From: Paracoccaceae bacterium
GTDB lineage: Bacteria > Pseudomonadota > Alphaproteobacteria > Rhodobacterales > Rhodobacteraceae
Assembly (NCBI GenBank): GCA_007121115.1
Contig: SKMI01000117.1
Coordinates: forward strand, 1 to 11,697
DNA: 11,697 nt
Reading direction: 5' to 3'
Below, piece after piece: positions 6,394 to 11,697 of this stretch (position 1 is the first letter of the stretch; each line of letters opens with the position of its first letter). The translations under genes and the position numbers were made by a program. The notes beneath the pieces were generated by a model. That model worked only from the letters and a program-made list of their open reading frames with translations. It was not told where the DNA came from and did not search any database.

Positions 6394-6597
6394 ATGAAAG
6401 CCGAAGACCTGCGTGACAAGACGCCCGACGAGCTGCGCGACCAGCTTGTGGCGCTGAAGAAGGAAGCGTTCAACCTGCGCTTCCAGAAGGCGACCAACCA
6501 GCTTGAAAACACCGCCCGGATGCGTGCCGTGCGCCGCGACGTGGCGCGCGTGAACACCATTCTGACCGAAAAAGCCCGCGCTGCGGCGTCGAACTGA
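6394..6597 (+). CDS. rpmC: 50S ribosomal protein L29
   Basis: 67 residues, usual length. L29 is a small, all-helical 23S rRNA-binding protein at the tunnel exit, next to L23, where it helps form the docking area for trigger factor and SRP. The family pattern is clear: MKAEDLRDKTPDELRDQLVALKKEAFNLRFQKATNQLENTARMRAVRRDVARVNTIL (cited in part). The start is supported by AAGGAA at 6382-6387, 6 nt upstream. It opens the second part of the ribosomal cluster, preceded by a 163-nt non-coding region with hairpin and promoter-like elements. rpsQ follows after 11 nt, as in the classical S10 order. Confidence 0.98.
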   Translation: MKAEDLRDKTPDELRDQLVALKKEAFNLRFQKATNQLENTARMRAVRRDVARVNTILTEKARAAASN

Positions 6598-6608
6598 GGA
6601 GCCTTCCC

Positions 6609-6848
6609 ATGCCCAAACGCATCCTGCAAGGCACCGTGACCAGCGACAAGAACGAACAGACCGTAACTGTCCTGGTGGAACGCCGCTTCACACACCCCGT
6701 GATGAAGAAAACCGTGCGCACGACCAAGAAATACCGTGCGCATGATCCGGAAAACCGTTTCAAGGTCGGCGACAAGGTTCGCATCTCCGAGTGCGCGCCG
6801 GTCTCGAAATCCAAACGCTGGGAGGTGGTGACCGAAGCCTCGGCTTGA
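6609..6848 (+). CDS. rpsQ: 30S ribosomal protein S17
   Basis: 79 residues. S17 is an early-assembly 16S rRNA-binding protein with an OB-fold. Family hallmarks are RILQGTVTSDKNEQTVTVLVERRFTHP, the loop MKKTVRTTKKYRAHDPEN, and FKVGDKVRISECAPVSKSKRWEVV. GAGGAG at 6596-6601 overlaps the rpmC stop and sets the start. It is the last gene of the classical S10 operon; in E. coli the spc operon starts right after it, at rplN. Here too the spacing opens to 72 nt before rplN. Confidence 0.98.
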   Translation: MPKRILQGTVTSDKNEQTVTVLVERRFTHPVMKKTVRTTKKYRAHDPENRFKVGDKVRISECAPVSKSKRWEVVTEASA

Positions 6849-6859
6849 TCACACCTTCC

Positions 6860-6903
6860 GGTTTGAACGAAACCCTGGGACCGCAACAAGGCAACGGTTC
6901 CCA
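6860..6903 (+). other. Two hairpins in the rpsQ-rplN gap
   Basis: The 72-nt gap contains GGTTT-GAACG-AAACC (6860-6874, perfect 5-bp stem) followed directly by a stem of TGGGACCG (6876-6883) with CGGTTCCCA (6895-6903), eight pairs with a one-base bulge and an 11-nt loop. They end 6 nt before the GGGAG ribosome-binding site of rplN (6910-6914). No T tract follows, so they are not intrinsic terminators. They lie at the boundary where E. coli separates the S10 and spc operons. I found no convincing promoter in this gap. Confidence 0.45.
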
Positions 6904-6920
6904 AAGGTCGGGAGAAACCA

Positions 6921-7289
6921 ATGATCCAGATGCAATCGAATCTGGATGTCGCTGACAACTCCGGCGCACGCCGGGTGCAGTGCATCAAGGTCCTCGGTGG
7001 GTCGAAACGGCGCTACGCGTCCGTGGGCGACATCATCGTGGTCTCCGTCAAGGAAGCGATTCCGCGCGGACGGGTGAAGAAGGGCGACGTGCGCAAGGCC
7101 GTCGTCGTGCGCACCGCCAAGGAAGTGCGCCGCGAAGATGGCACCGCCATCCGCTTCGACCGCAACGCCGCCGTCATCCTCAACAACAATAACGAACCGG
7201 TCGGCACCCGTATCTTCGGGCCGGTGGTGCGTGAGCTGCGCGCGAAGAACTTCATGAAGATCATCTCGCTGGCGCCGGAGGTGCTGTGA
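6921..7289 (+). CDS. rplN: 50S ribosomal protein L14
   Basis: 122 residues, standard length. L14 is a five-stranded beta-barrel protein on the 50S interface that forms bridge B8 with 16S rRNA and binds the silencing factor RsfS. Signature sequences are MIQMQSNLDVADNSGARRVQCIKVLGG and the basic loop IPRGRVKKGDVRKAVVVRTAKEVRREDG, followed by FDRNAAVILNNNNEPVGTRIFGPVVRELR. The start is supported by GGGAG at 6910-6914. Its stop overlaps the rplX start by one base (TGATG), so the two are translationally coupled. It begins the part equivalent to the E. coli spc operon. Confidence 0.99.
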   Translation: MIQMQSNLDVADNSGARRVQCIKVLGGSKRRYASVGDIIVVSVKEAIPRGRVKKGDVRKAVVVRTAKEVRREDGTAIRFDRNAAVILNNNNEPVGTRIFGPVVRELRAKNFMKIISLAPEVL

Positions 7290-7594
7290 TGGCTGCTAAG
7301 CTGAAAAAGGGTGACAAGGTCATCGTGCTGACCGGCAAGGACAAGGGCAAGCAGGGCGAAATCAGCCGCGTCATGCCCAAGGACAACAAGGCGGTCGTGG
7401 ACGGCATCAACATCGCCGTGCGCCACACCAAGCAGAGCCAGACCAGCCAGGGCGGGCGCATCCCGCAAGCCATGCCCATCGACCTGTCGAACCTGGCGCT
7501 GGTCGATGGCAACGGCAAGGCCACGCGCGTGGGCTTCCGCATCGAGGACGGCAAGAAGGTCCGCTACGCCAAGACCACCGGGGAGGCGATCTGA
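7289..7594 (+). CDS. rplX: 50S ribosomal protein L24
   Basis: 101 residues from the ATG at 7289. A GTG at 7286 is in frame, but GGAGG at 7277-7281 lies 7 nt before the ATG and only 4 nt before the GTG, and L24 homologues start MAAKLKKGD, so the ATG is preferred. L24 is one of the two assembly-initiator proteins of the 50S subunit and sits near the tunnel exit. The KOW motif is visible at about residues 7-30 (KGDKVIVLTGKDKGKQGEISRV). It overlaps rplN upstream and rplE downstream by one base each (TGATG both times). Confidence 0.98.
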   Translation: MAAKLKKGDKVIVLTGKDKGKQGEISRVMPKDNKAVVDGINIAVRHTKQSQTSQGGRIPQAMPIDLSNLALVDGNGKATRVGFRIEDGKKVRYAKTTGEAI

Positions 7595-8154
7595 TGCTTG
7601 ACACCGCAACCTATACCCCGCGCCTGAGGGGCCTCTACCGCGACAGCATCCGCGCTGCCATGAAAGAGGAATTCGGCTATTCCAACGACATGATGATCCC
7701 GAAGCTCGACAAGATCGTGCTGAACATGGGCATCGGCGAAGCCGTCAAGGACAGCAAGAAGATCAAGTCGGCGCAGGCCGACATGACCGCGATTGCCGGT
7801 CAGAAGGCGGTCATCACCAAGGCCAAGAACTCCATCGCCGGGTTCCGCGTGCGCGAGGAGATGCCGCTGGGCGTCAAGGTCACGCTGCGCGGCGACCGGA
7901 TGTATGACTTCCTGGACCGTCTGATCACCATCGCGCTGCCCCGCGTGCGCGACTTCCGCGGGGTTAAGCCGACCTCGTTCGATGGCCGCGGCAATTACGC
8001 CATGGGCATCAAGGAACACATCGTGTTCCCCGAGATCAACTACGACAATATCGACGAGATCTGGGGGATGGACGTCATCATCTGCACCACCGCGAAAACC
8101 GACGCGGAAGCCAAGGCGCTGTTGAAGCATTTCAACATGCCCTTCACCGGCTGA
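7594..8154 (+). CDS. rplE: 50S ribosomal protein L5
   Basis: 186 residues, normal length. L5 carries 5S rRNA into the ribosome with L18, touches P-site tRNA and forms bridges to the 30S head. Family segments include MIPKLDKIVLNMGIGEAVKDSKK, ITKAKNSIAGFRVREEMPLGVKVTLRG, MYDFLDRLITIALPRVRDFRG and the end region EIWGMDVIICTTAKTDAEAKALL. The start is supported by GGGAGG at 7581-7586. The 1-nt overlap with rplX leaves no gap for the intergenic part of an E. coli-like S8 regulatory site, although such a site could lie inside the coding sequence. rpsN follows after 18 nt. Confidence 0.99.
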   Translation: MLDTATYTPRLRGLYRDSIRAAMKEEFGYSNDMMIPKLDKIVLNMGIGEAVKDSKKIKSAQADMTAIAGQKAVITKAKNSIAGFRVREEMPLGVKVTLRGDRMYDFLDRLITIALPRVRDFRGVKPTSFDGRGNYAMGIKEHIVFPEINYDNIDEIWGMDVIICTTAKTDAEAKALLKHFNMPFTG

Positions 8155-8172
8155 AGCGGAAGGAGGAAGAAC

Positions 8173-8478
8173 ATGGCCAAGAAAGCAATGGTCGAACGCG
8201 AGAAGAAGCGTCAGCGGCTGGTCAGGAAATACGCCGCCAAGCGCGCCGAACTGAAGGCGATTGCCGCCGACGACTCGCGCCCCATGGAAGAACGGTTCAA
8301 GGCAAACCTGAAGCTGGCGCAACTGCCGCGCAACAGTTCGGCCACCCGGCTGCACAACCGCTGCCAGCTGACCGGGCGTCCGAAAGCCTATTACCGGAAA
8401 CTGAAACTGTCGCGGATCGCGCTGCGGGACCTGGCCTCGAAGGGCCAGATCCCCGGCATGGTCAAGTCGAGCTGGTAA
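8173..8478 (+). CDS. rpsN: 30S ribosomal protein S14, zinc-independent type
   Basis: 101 residues, the long form of S14. The short form has a CxxC...CxxC zinc ribbon; here only one cysteine is seen, in RLHNRCQLTGRPKAYYRKLKLSRIALRDLASKGQIPGMVKSSW (quoted in part), so this is the zinc-independent C-minus type common in proteobacteria. S14 completes the small-subunit head near the S3 and S10 sites. The N-terminal part is rich in basic residues (VEREKKRQRLVRKYAAKR). The strong AGGAGG at 8161-8166 sets the start. Gene order rplE-rpsN-rpsH is as in the classical spc operon. Confidence 0.98.
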   Translation: MAKKAMVEREKKRQRLVRKYAAKRAELKAIAADDSRPMEERFKANLKLAQLPRNSSATRLHNRCQLTGRPKAYYRKLKLSRIALRDLASKGQIPGMVKSSW

Positions 8479-8490
8479 GGAGATCGCACC

Positions 8491-8889
8491 ATGTCGATGA
8501 ACGATCCTCTCGGCGATATGCTGACCCGCATCCGCAACGCGCAACTGCGCGGCAAGTCCACCGTGCGTTCGCCCGCCTCCAAGCTGCGGGCCTGGGTGCT
8601 CGATGTGCTGGCGGACGAAGGCTACATTCGCGGCTATGAGCGGGTGACCAGCGAAAACGGGCATCCGGAGCTGGAAATCTCTCTGAAATATGCCGAAGGC
8701 ACCCCGGTGATCCGCGAGTTGTCGCGCGTCTCCAAACCCGGCCGTCGCGTGTATTCCGGAGTGAGCGACATGCCCGCCGTGCGCAACGGTCTGGGTGTCT
8801 CCATCGTGTCCACGCCCAAGGGCGTGATGTCCGACGCAGCCGCGCGCGCCGCCAATGTCGGCGGCGAAGTGCTCTGCCGCGTGTTCTGA
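8491..8889 (+). CDS. rpsH: 30S ribosomal protein S8
   Basis: 132 residues, normal length. S8 is a primary 16S rRNA-binding protein that organises the central domain of the 30S; in E. coli it also represses its own spc message. Visible hallmarks are the N-terminal NDPLGDMLTRIRNAQLRGK, the central SLKYAEGTPVIRELSRVSKPGRRVY, and the RNA-binding end LGVSIVSTPKGVMSDAAARAANVGGEVLCRVF. AAGGAG at 8477-8482 gives the start, 12 nt after rpsN. Whether it regulates this cluster is unknown; no S8 mRNA target was recognised. Confidence 0.99.
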   Translation: MSMNDPLGDMLTRIRNAQLRGKSTVRSPASKLRAWVLDVLADEGYIRGYERVTSENGHPELEISLKYAEGTPVIRELSRVSKPGRRVYSGVSDMPAVRNGLGVSIVSTPKGVMSDAAARAANVGGEVLCRVF

Positions 8890-8899
8890 GGAGGGGGCA

Positions 8900-9433
8900 A
8901 TGTCTCGGATTGGAAAGAAACCGGTCGAACTGCCCTCGGGCGTGACCGCTGAAGTCAAGGGCCAGACCGTTTCGGTCAAGGGCCCCAAGGGTGTGCGCAG
9001 CTTCACCGCAAACGACGACGTGGACGTCAAGCTGGACGGCAACGTGATCAGCGTGACGCCGCGCGGCAACTCCAAGCGCGCGCGCCAGCAGTGGGGCATG
9101 ACCCGCTCGATGGTGGCCAACCTGGCGCAGGGCGTCACCGGCGGGTTCAAGAAGGAGCTTGAACTGGTCGGTGTCGGGTACCGCGCCGCCATGCAGGGCA
9201 AGGACCTGAAACTGTCGCTGGGCTACAGCCATGACGTCATCTTCGCGGTGCCGGAAGGGGTGTCCGTTTCGGTACCGAAGCAGACCGAGGTGGTGGTCGA
9301 AGGCATGGACCAGCAGCAGGTCGGCGAAGTGGCCGCGAACATCCGCAAGTGGCGCGCGCCCGAGCCCTACAAGGGCAAGGGTATCCGCTACAAGGGCGAG
9401 TATATCTTCCGCAAGGAAGGCAAGAAGAAGTAA
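8900..9433 (+). CDS. rplF: 50S ribosomal protein L6
   Basis: 177 residues from the ATG at 8900, the usual length. The frame is open back to an ATG at 8855 inside rpsH, but MSRIGKKPVELPSGV is the conserved L6 N-terminus and a very strong GAGGAGGGGG (8888-8897) precedes it. L6 has two similar alpha/beta domains and lies near the sarcin-ricin loop and the factor-binding site. The C-terminal RNA-binding signature IRKWRAPEPYKGKGIRYKGE is complete. Ten nt separate it from rpsH and 11 nt from rplR. Confidence 0.99.
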   Translation: MSRIGKKPVELPSGVTAEVKGQTVSVKGPKGVRSFTANDDVDVKLDGNVISVTPRGNSKRARQQWGMTRSMVANLAQGVTGGFKKELELVGVGYRAAMQGKDLKLSLGYSHDVIFAVPEGVSVSVPKQTEVVVEGMDQQQVGEVAANIRKWRAPEPYKGKGIRYKGEYIFRKEGKKK

Positions 9434-9444
9434 GGGCGCGACAG

Positions 9445-9804
9445 ATGGCGAACACAAAGCAGAAGCTGTTCCAGAAACGCCGCCTGCGCGTTCGGAACAA
9501 ATTGAGGAAGATGGCCAACGGGCGTCCGCGCCTGTCGGTGCATCGCTCGAACAAGAATATCAGCGTGCAGCTGATCGACGATGTGAAGGGCGTGACCCTC
9601 GCCGCAGCCTCGACGCAGGACAAGGATCTGGGCGTCGCGGGCTCCAACAACAAGGACGCCGCTGCCAAGGTCGGCGCCGCGATCGCCGAGCGCGCCAAGG
9701 CCGCCGGGATCGAGGAATGCTATTTCGACCGTGGCGGGTTCCTCTATCACGGGAAGGTCAAGGCATTGGCCGATGCCGCCCGTGATGGCGGCCTGAAGTT
9801 CTGA
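9445..9804 (+). CDS. rplR: 50S ribosomal protein L18
   Basis: 119 residues from the ATG at 9445. An in-frame ATG at 9349 would add 32 residues overlying rplF that do not resemble L18, so it was set aside. L18 binds 5S rRNA and with L5 forms the central protuberance. Typical parts are RRLRVRNKLRKMANGRPRLSVHRSNKNISVQLIDD and the end YFDRGGFLYHGKVKALADAARDGGL. The ribosome-binding site is weaker than its neighbours' (AAGGG at 9432-9436, formed by the rplF stop), which suggests dependence on translation of rplF. Confidence 0.98.
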   Translation: MANTKQKLFQKRRLRVRNKLRKMANGRPRLSVHRSNKNISVQLIDDVKGVTLAAASTQDKDLGVAGSNNKDAAAKVGAAIAERAKAAGIEECYFDRGGFLYHGKVKALADAARDGGLKF

Positions 9805-9814
9805 GGAGACGATA

Positions 9815-10381
9815 ATGGCAAGAGAAGACAACCGCCGGGACCGCCGCGACCGCGACGAAAACCCGGAATTCGCCGATCGTCTGGTCGCGATCAACCGCGT
9901 GTCCAAGACCGTGAAGGGCGGCAAGCGTTTCGGCTTTGCAGCACTTGTGGTCGTGGGCGATCAGCGCGGCCGCGTGGGCTTCGGCAAGGGCAAGGCCAAG
10001 GAAGTGCCCGAGGCGATCCGCAAGGCCACCGAACAGGCCAAGCGCCAGATGATCCGCGTGCCCCTGCGCGAAGGCCGCACCCTGCACCATGACATCGAAG
10101 GCCGCCACGGCGCGGGCAAGGTGATCATGCGCACGGCGGTGCCCGGGACCGGGATCATCGCCGGTGGCCCCATGCGCGCCGTGTTCGAGATGCTGGGCAT
10201 GCAGGATGTTGTGGCCAAGTCACAGGGCAGCCAGAACCCCTACAACATGATCCGGGCTACCATGGACGGGCTGCGGAAGTCCTCGAGCCCGCGTCAGGTC
10301 GCCCAACGTCGCGGCAAGAAGGTCGCCGACATCCTGCGCAAGCCCGAGGCCGAAACCGCGCCCGAAGCGGCAGAAGCGTGA
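9815..10381 (+). CDS. rpsE: 30S ribosomal protein S5
   Basis: 188 residues, slightly longer than the E. coli protein because of an N-terminal charged extension (MAREDNRRDRRDRDENPEF) and an Ala/Glu-rich tail. S5 lies at the mRNA entrance and affects decoding accuracy. The S5 N-terminal dsRBD-like domain begins at LVAINRVSKTVKGGKRFGFAALVVVGD, followed by VGFGKGKAKEVPEAIRKATEQAK. The second domain carries GTGIIAGGPMRAVFEMLGMQDVVAKSQGSQNPYNMIRA. GAGGAG at 9803-9808, overlapping the rplR stop, sets the start. rpmD follows after 11 nt. Confidence 0.99.
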   Translation: MAREDNRRDRRDRDENPEFADRLVAINRVSKTVKGGKRFGFAALVVVGDQRGRVGFGKGKAKEVPEAIRKATEQAKRQMIRVPLREGRTLHHDIEGRHGAGKVIMRTAVPGTGIIAGGPMRAVFEMLGMQDVVAKSQGSQNPYNMIRATMDGLRKSSSPRQVAQRRGKKVADILRKPEAETAPEAAEA

Positions 10382-10392
10382 GGGAGAGCACC

Positions 10393-10581
10393 ATGGCCAA
10401 GACCATCGTCGTCAAGCAGGTGGGCTCGCCCATCCGCCGCCCCGCCATCCAGCGCCAGACGCTGGTCGGGCTGGGCCTGAACAAGATGCACCGCACCCGC
10501 GAACTGGAGGACACGCCCTCGGTCCGCGGCATGATCGCCAAGATCCCGCATCTGGTGGAAATCGTCGAAGAGCGCGACTGA
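10393..10581 (+). CDS. rpmD: 50S ribosomal protein L30
   Basis: 62 residues from the ATG at 10393, supported by AGGGAG at 10381-10386. A GTG at 10378 in frame would overlap the rpsE end and has no suitable ribosome-binding site. L30 is a small 23S rRNA-binding protein of the 50S. The pattern KTIVVKQVGSPIRRPAIQRQTLVGLGLNKMHRTRELEDTPSVRGMI (quoted in part) is typical. It ends the ribosomal run: in the classical spc operon rplO and secY follow, but here a strong terminator lies 22 nt after the stop. Confidence 0.98.
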   Translation: MAKTIVVKQVGSPIRRPAIQRQTLVGLGLNKMHRTRELEDTPSVRGMIAKIPHLVEIVEERD

Positions 10582-10602
10582 AGGGTCGTGCATAGCGGAT
10601 AG

Positions 10603-10635
10603 AACCCGGCCGAAGCGCGCTTCGGCCGGGTTTTT
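10603..10635 (+). terminator. Intrinsic terminator after rpmD
   Basis: A perfect 13-bp stem, AACCCGGCCGAAG (10603-10615) with its complement at 10620-10632, has a CGCG loop and runs into five T (10631-10635). It begins 21 nt after the rpmD stop and should end the ribosomal transcript. The left arm begins with only two A, so activity in the reverse direction would be weak. Confidence 0.92.
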
Positions 10636-10682
10636 CATTTTGTGGCGTGACGGACCCACAACCGGGCGCGCTACATGGCGGG

Positions 10683-10733
10683 AAAAGCGCCCGCGAAGGG
10701 TGCCCTACCCACCCCGGCACCCTACGCGGGCGC
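10683..10733 (-). terminator. Intrinsic terminator for the convergent minus-strand gene
   Basis: An 18-position inverted repeat (10687-10704 with 10716-10733) pairs over 9 and 8 bp around a single A-A mismatch, with an 11-nt loop. Read on the minus strand, it is followed by TTTT (10686-10683) and lies 25 nt after the stop of the dehydrogenase-like gene, so it fits as that gene's terminator. On the + strand it has no T tract after it. The T tract is short, so Rho-independent strength may be moderate. Confidence 0.75.
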
Positions 10734-10758
10734 GTTGGGTCGGGTGCGCCGCGCTCAC

Positions 10759-11697
10759 CTACTGCCGCAGGATGCGGCCTTCGGGGTCGAAGGGGGGTGC
10801 GGCAAGCTGCACGGCGCGGTGCGGGCGGCCCAGGATCGCGACATCGAATTCGGCGCCCGCGCGGGCGTGTTCCGCGCGGATATAGGCGATGGCCAGCGAC
10901 TTGCCGACGCTATAGCCATAGGCGCCGGAACTGACCTGCCCCACCGGCGTGCCGTCGGGCAGGAACACCGGTTCGGACCCCGTGGCATCGGCGTTCGAGG
11001 TGGCCGCGGCGTCGGCATCCACCTCCAGCATCACCATCAGGTCGCGCGGCGCGTTCCCCGCCACGGCCTCCCATGCCGCGCGGTTCAGGAAATCGCCCTT
11101 GTCGGGCTTGATCAGCCCCGCCAGCCCGCTTTCCTGCGGCCAGTATTCGGGGCTGTATTCGCGGCCCCAGCTGCCATAGCCCTTCTCGATCCGCAGCGAC
11201 ATCAGCGCGCGTGACCCCACCGGCCCCGCGCCGAACGCGCGCCCGGCCTCCAGCAGCGCGGTGTAGAGCGCCACCTGATCACCTTCGGCGCAATGCAACT
11301 CCCACCCCAGATCGCCGGTGAAGCTGACGCGGATGGCGATGCAGTCGATCCCCGCCACGGTGATCCGGGCCGAGCGCATGAAGGCGAAATCCTCGGTCGC
11401 CAATGATGCATTGGTCAGCCGCGAGATCAGCGCGCGCGATTGCGGCCCGGCAACGTTGAAGCCGCAAAGCGCCTCGGTCTGCGATTCAAACGTCGTCCCC
11501 ACGGGCAGCGGCACGGCGTTGAAGAAGCGTGTGTGATACCGCTCGGCCATGCCCGAGCCGACCATCAGGAATTCATCCTCGGTCAGCCGCGTGACGGTGA
11601 AATCGCCCGCCACGCCGCCGCGCACACCGATCAGCGGCGACAGGCAGGACCGCCCCACCTTGCGCGGCATCCGGTTGGCCAAGAGCGCGTTCAGCCA
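10759..11697 (-). CDS. Dimethylglycine/sarcosine dehydrogenase-like flavoprotein, C-terminal GcvT part (5' end outside window)
   Basis: The frame is open to the window edge, so only the last 312 residues are seen. They make up a GcvT-like aminomethyltransferase, folate-binding region: VGRSCLSPLIGVRGGVAGDFTVTRL at the visible start, AGPQSR (about visible residues 83-88), FTGDLGWELHC (126-136), the RIEKGYGSWGREY segment and a final GcvT C-terminal barrel-like domain. Stand-alone GcvT or DmdA are alternatives, but the N-terminal lead-in (LLANRMPRKVGR) is typical of dimethylglycine/sarcosine dehydrogenases, whose FAD domain would lie outside the window. Such enzymes oxidise N-methyl groups and hand the one-carbon unit to tetrahydrofolate. 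The exact substrate cannot be told. It converges on rpmD and ends before its own terminator. Confidence 0.85.
   Translation of the reverse strand, partial: WLNALLANRMPRKVGRSCLSPLIGVRGGVAGDFTVTRLTEDEFLMVGSGMAERYHTRFFNAVPLPVGTTFESQTEALCGFNVAGPQSRALISRLTNASLATEDFAFMRSARITVAGIDCIAIRVSFTGDLGWELHCAEGDQVALYTALLEAGRAFGAGPVGSRALMSLRIEKGYGSWGREYSPEYWPQESGLAGLIKPDKGDFLNRAAWEAVAGNAPRDLMVMLEVDADAAATSNADATGSEPVFLPDGTPVGQVSSGAYGYSVGKSLAIAYIRAEHARAGAEFDVAILGRPHRAVQLAAPPFDPEGRILRQ

Noticed and set aside
6845..6873. TTGATC at 6845-6850 as a -35 for an rplN promoter
   Set aside because: At 16-18 nt spacing no acceptable -10 is found (the best is CGAAAC), so no promoter is claimed in the rpsQ-rplN gap.
7560..7640. 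S8 repressor target at the rplX-rplE junction, as known in E. coli
   Set aside because: The two genes overlap (TGATG) and I could not see an S8-site-like internal-loop helix by eye; a covariance-model search would be needed to decide.
7564..9201. Long minus-strand open frame (545 codons) opposite rplE-rplF
   Set aside because: Antisense shadow of well-recognised ribosomal genes; no recognisable domain and no sensible ribosome-binding site.
10687..10733. 18-position inverted repeat as a mobile-element end or attachment site
   Set aside because: The position just after the minus-strand stop and the T run on that strand fit a terminator; there is no transposase, integrase or second copy in the window.
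10640..11214. Plus-strand open frames over the terminator region and the dehydrogenase-like gene
   Set aside because: They run through the minus-strand terminator repeat and antisense to a recognisable GcvT-type protein; no ribosome-binding site and no family resemblance.

Overview
The window looks like a chromosomal piece of an alphaproteobacterium, most likely of the Rhodobacteraceae (Rhodobacter/Roseobacter type). This rests on the high G+C content, the r-protein sequences, and the accompanying gene types: a fused TRAP permease with a DUF3394-type tail, a universal stress protein next to it, and a dimethylglycine/sarcosine dehydrogenase-like protein. The family assignment is inference from protein character; no search was run.

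Layout. (1) 1-3387, + strand: the end of a fused TRAP transporter permease, a UspF/UspG-like universal stress protein and a class III PLP aminotransferase, tightly spaced and probably one transcript. (2) 3388-3588: an intergenic region with a weak promoter-like element, a strong intrinsic terminator hairpin and the rplB leader. (3) 3589-10581, + strand: sixteen ribosomal protein genes in classical S10-spc order: rplB, rpsS, rplV, rpsC, rplP, rpmC, rpsQ, rplN, rplX, rplE, rpsN, rpsH, rplF, rplR, rpsE, rpmD. Most junctions are 1-nt overlaps or gaps of 3 to 21 nt, as expected for translational coupling. Two junctions stand out: rplP/rpmC (163 nt, with a 13-bp hairpin, a promoter-like element and a foldable leader) and rpsQ/rplN (72 nt, with two hairpins). 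(4) 10582-10758: two intrinsic terminators, one for each direction. (5) 10759-11697, - strand: the C-terminal, folate-binding part of a dimethylglycine/sarcosine dehydrogenase-like flavoprotein, convergent with the ribosomal genes and cut by the window end.

The ribosomal genes supply proteins of both subunits (L2, L22, L16, L29, L14, L24, L5, L6, L18, L30; S19, S3, S17, S14, S8, S5). The classical cluster is trimmed at both ends here. The four genes that usually precede rplB (rpsJ, rplC, rplD, rplW) are not adjacent, their place being taken by the transporter block. The genes that usually follow rpmD (rplO, secY) are replaced by terminators and a convergent metabolic gene. The segment therefore needs its own promoter(s), which makes the non-coding stretches at 3388-3588 and 6231-6393 the most informative parts.

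I found no new defence, mobile or CRISPR-like system and no RNA gene. The protein-coding content is conventional; the points worth a second look concern operon structure and regulation.
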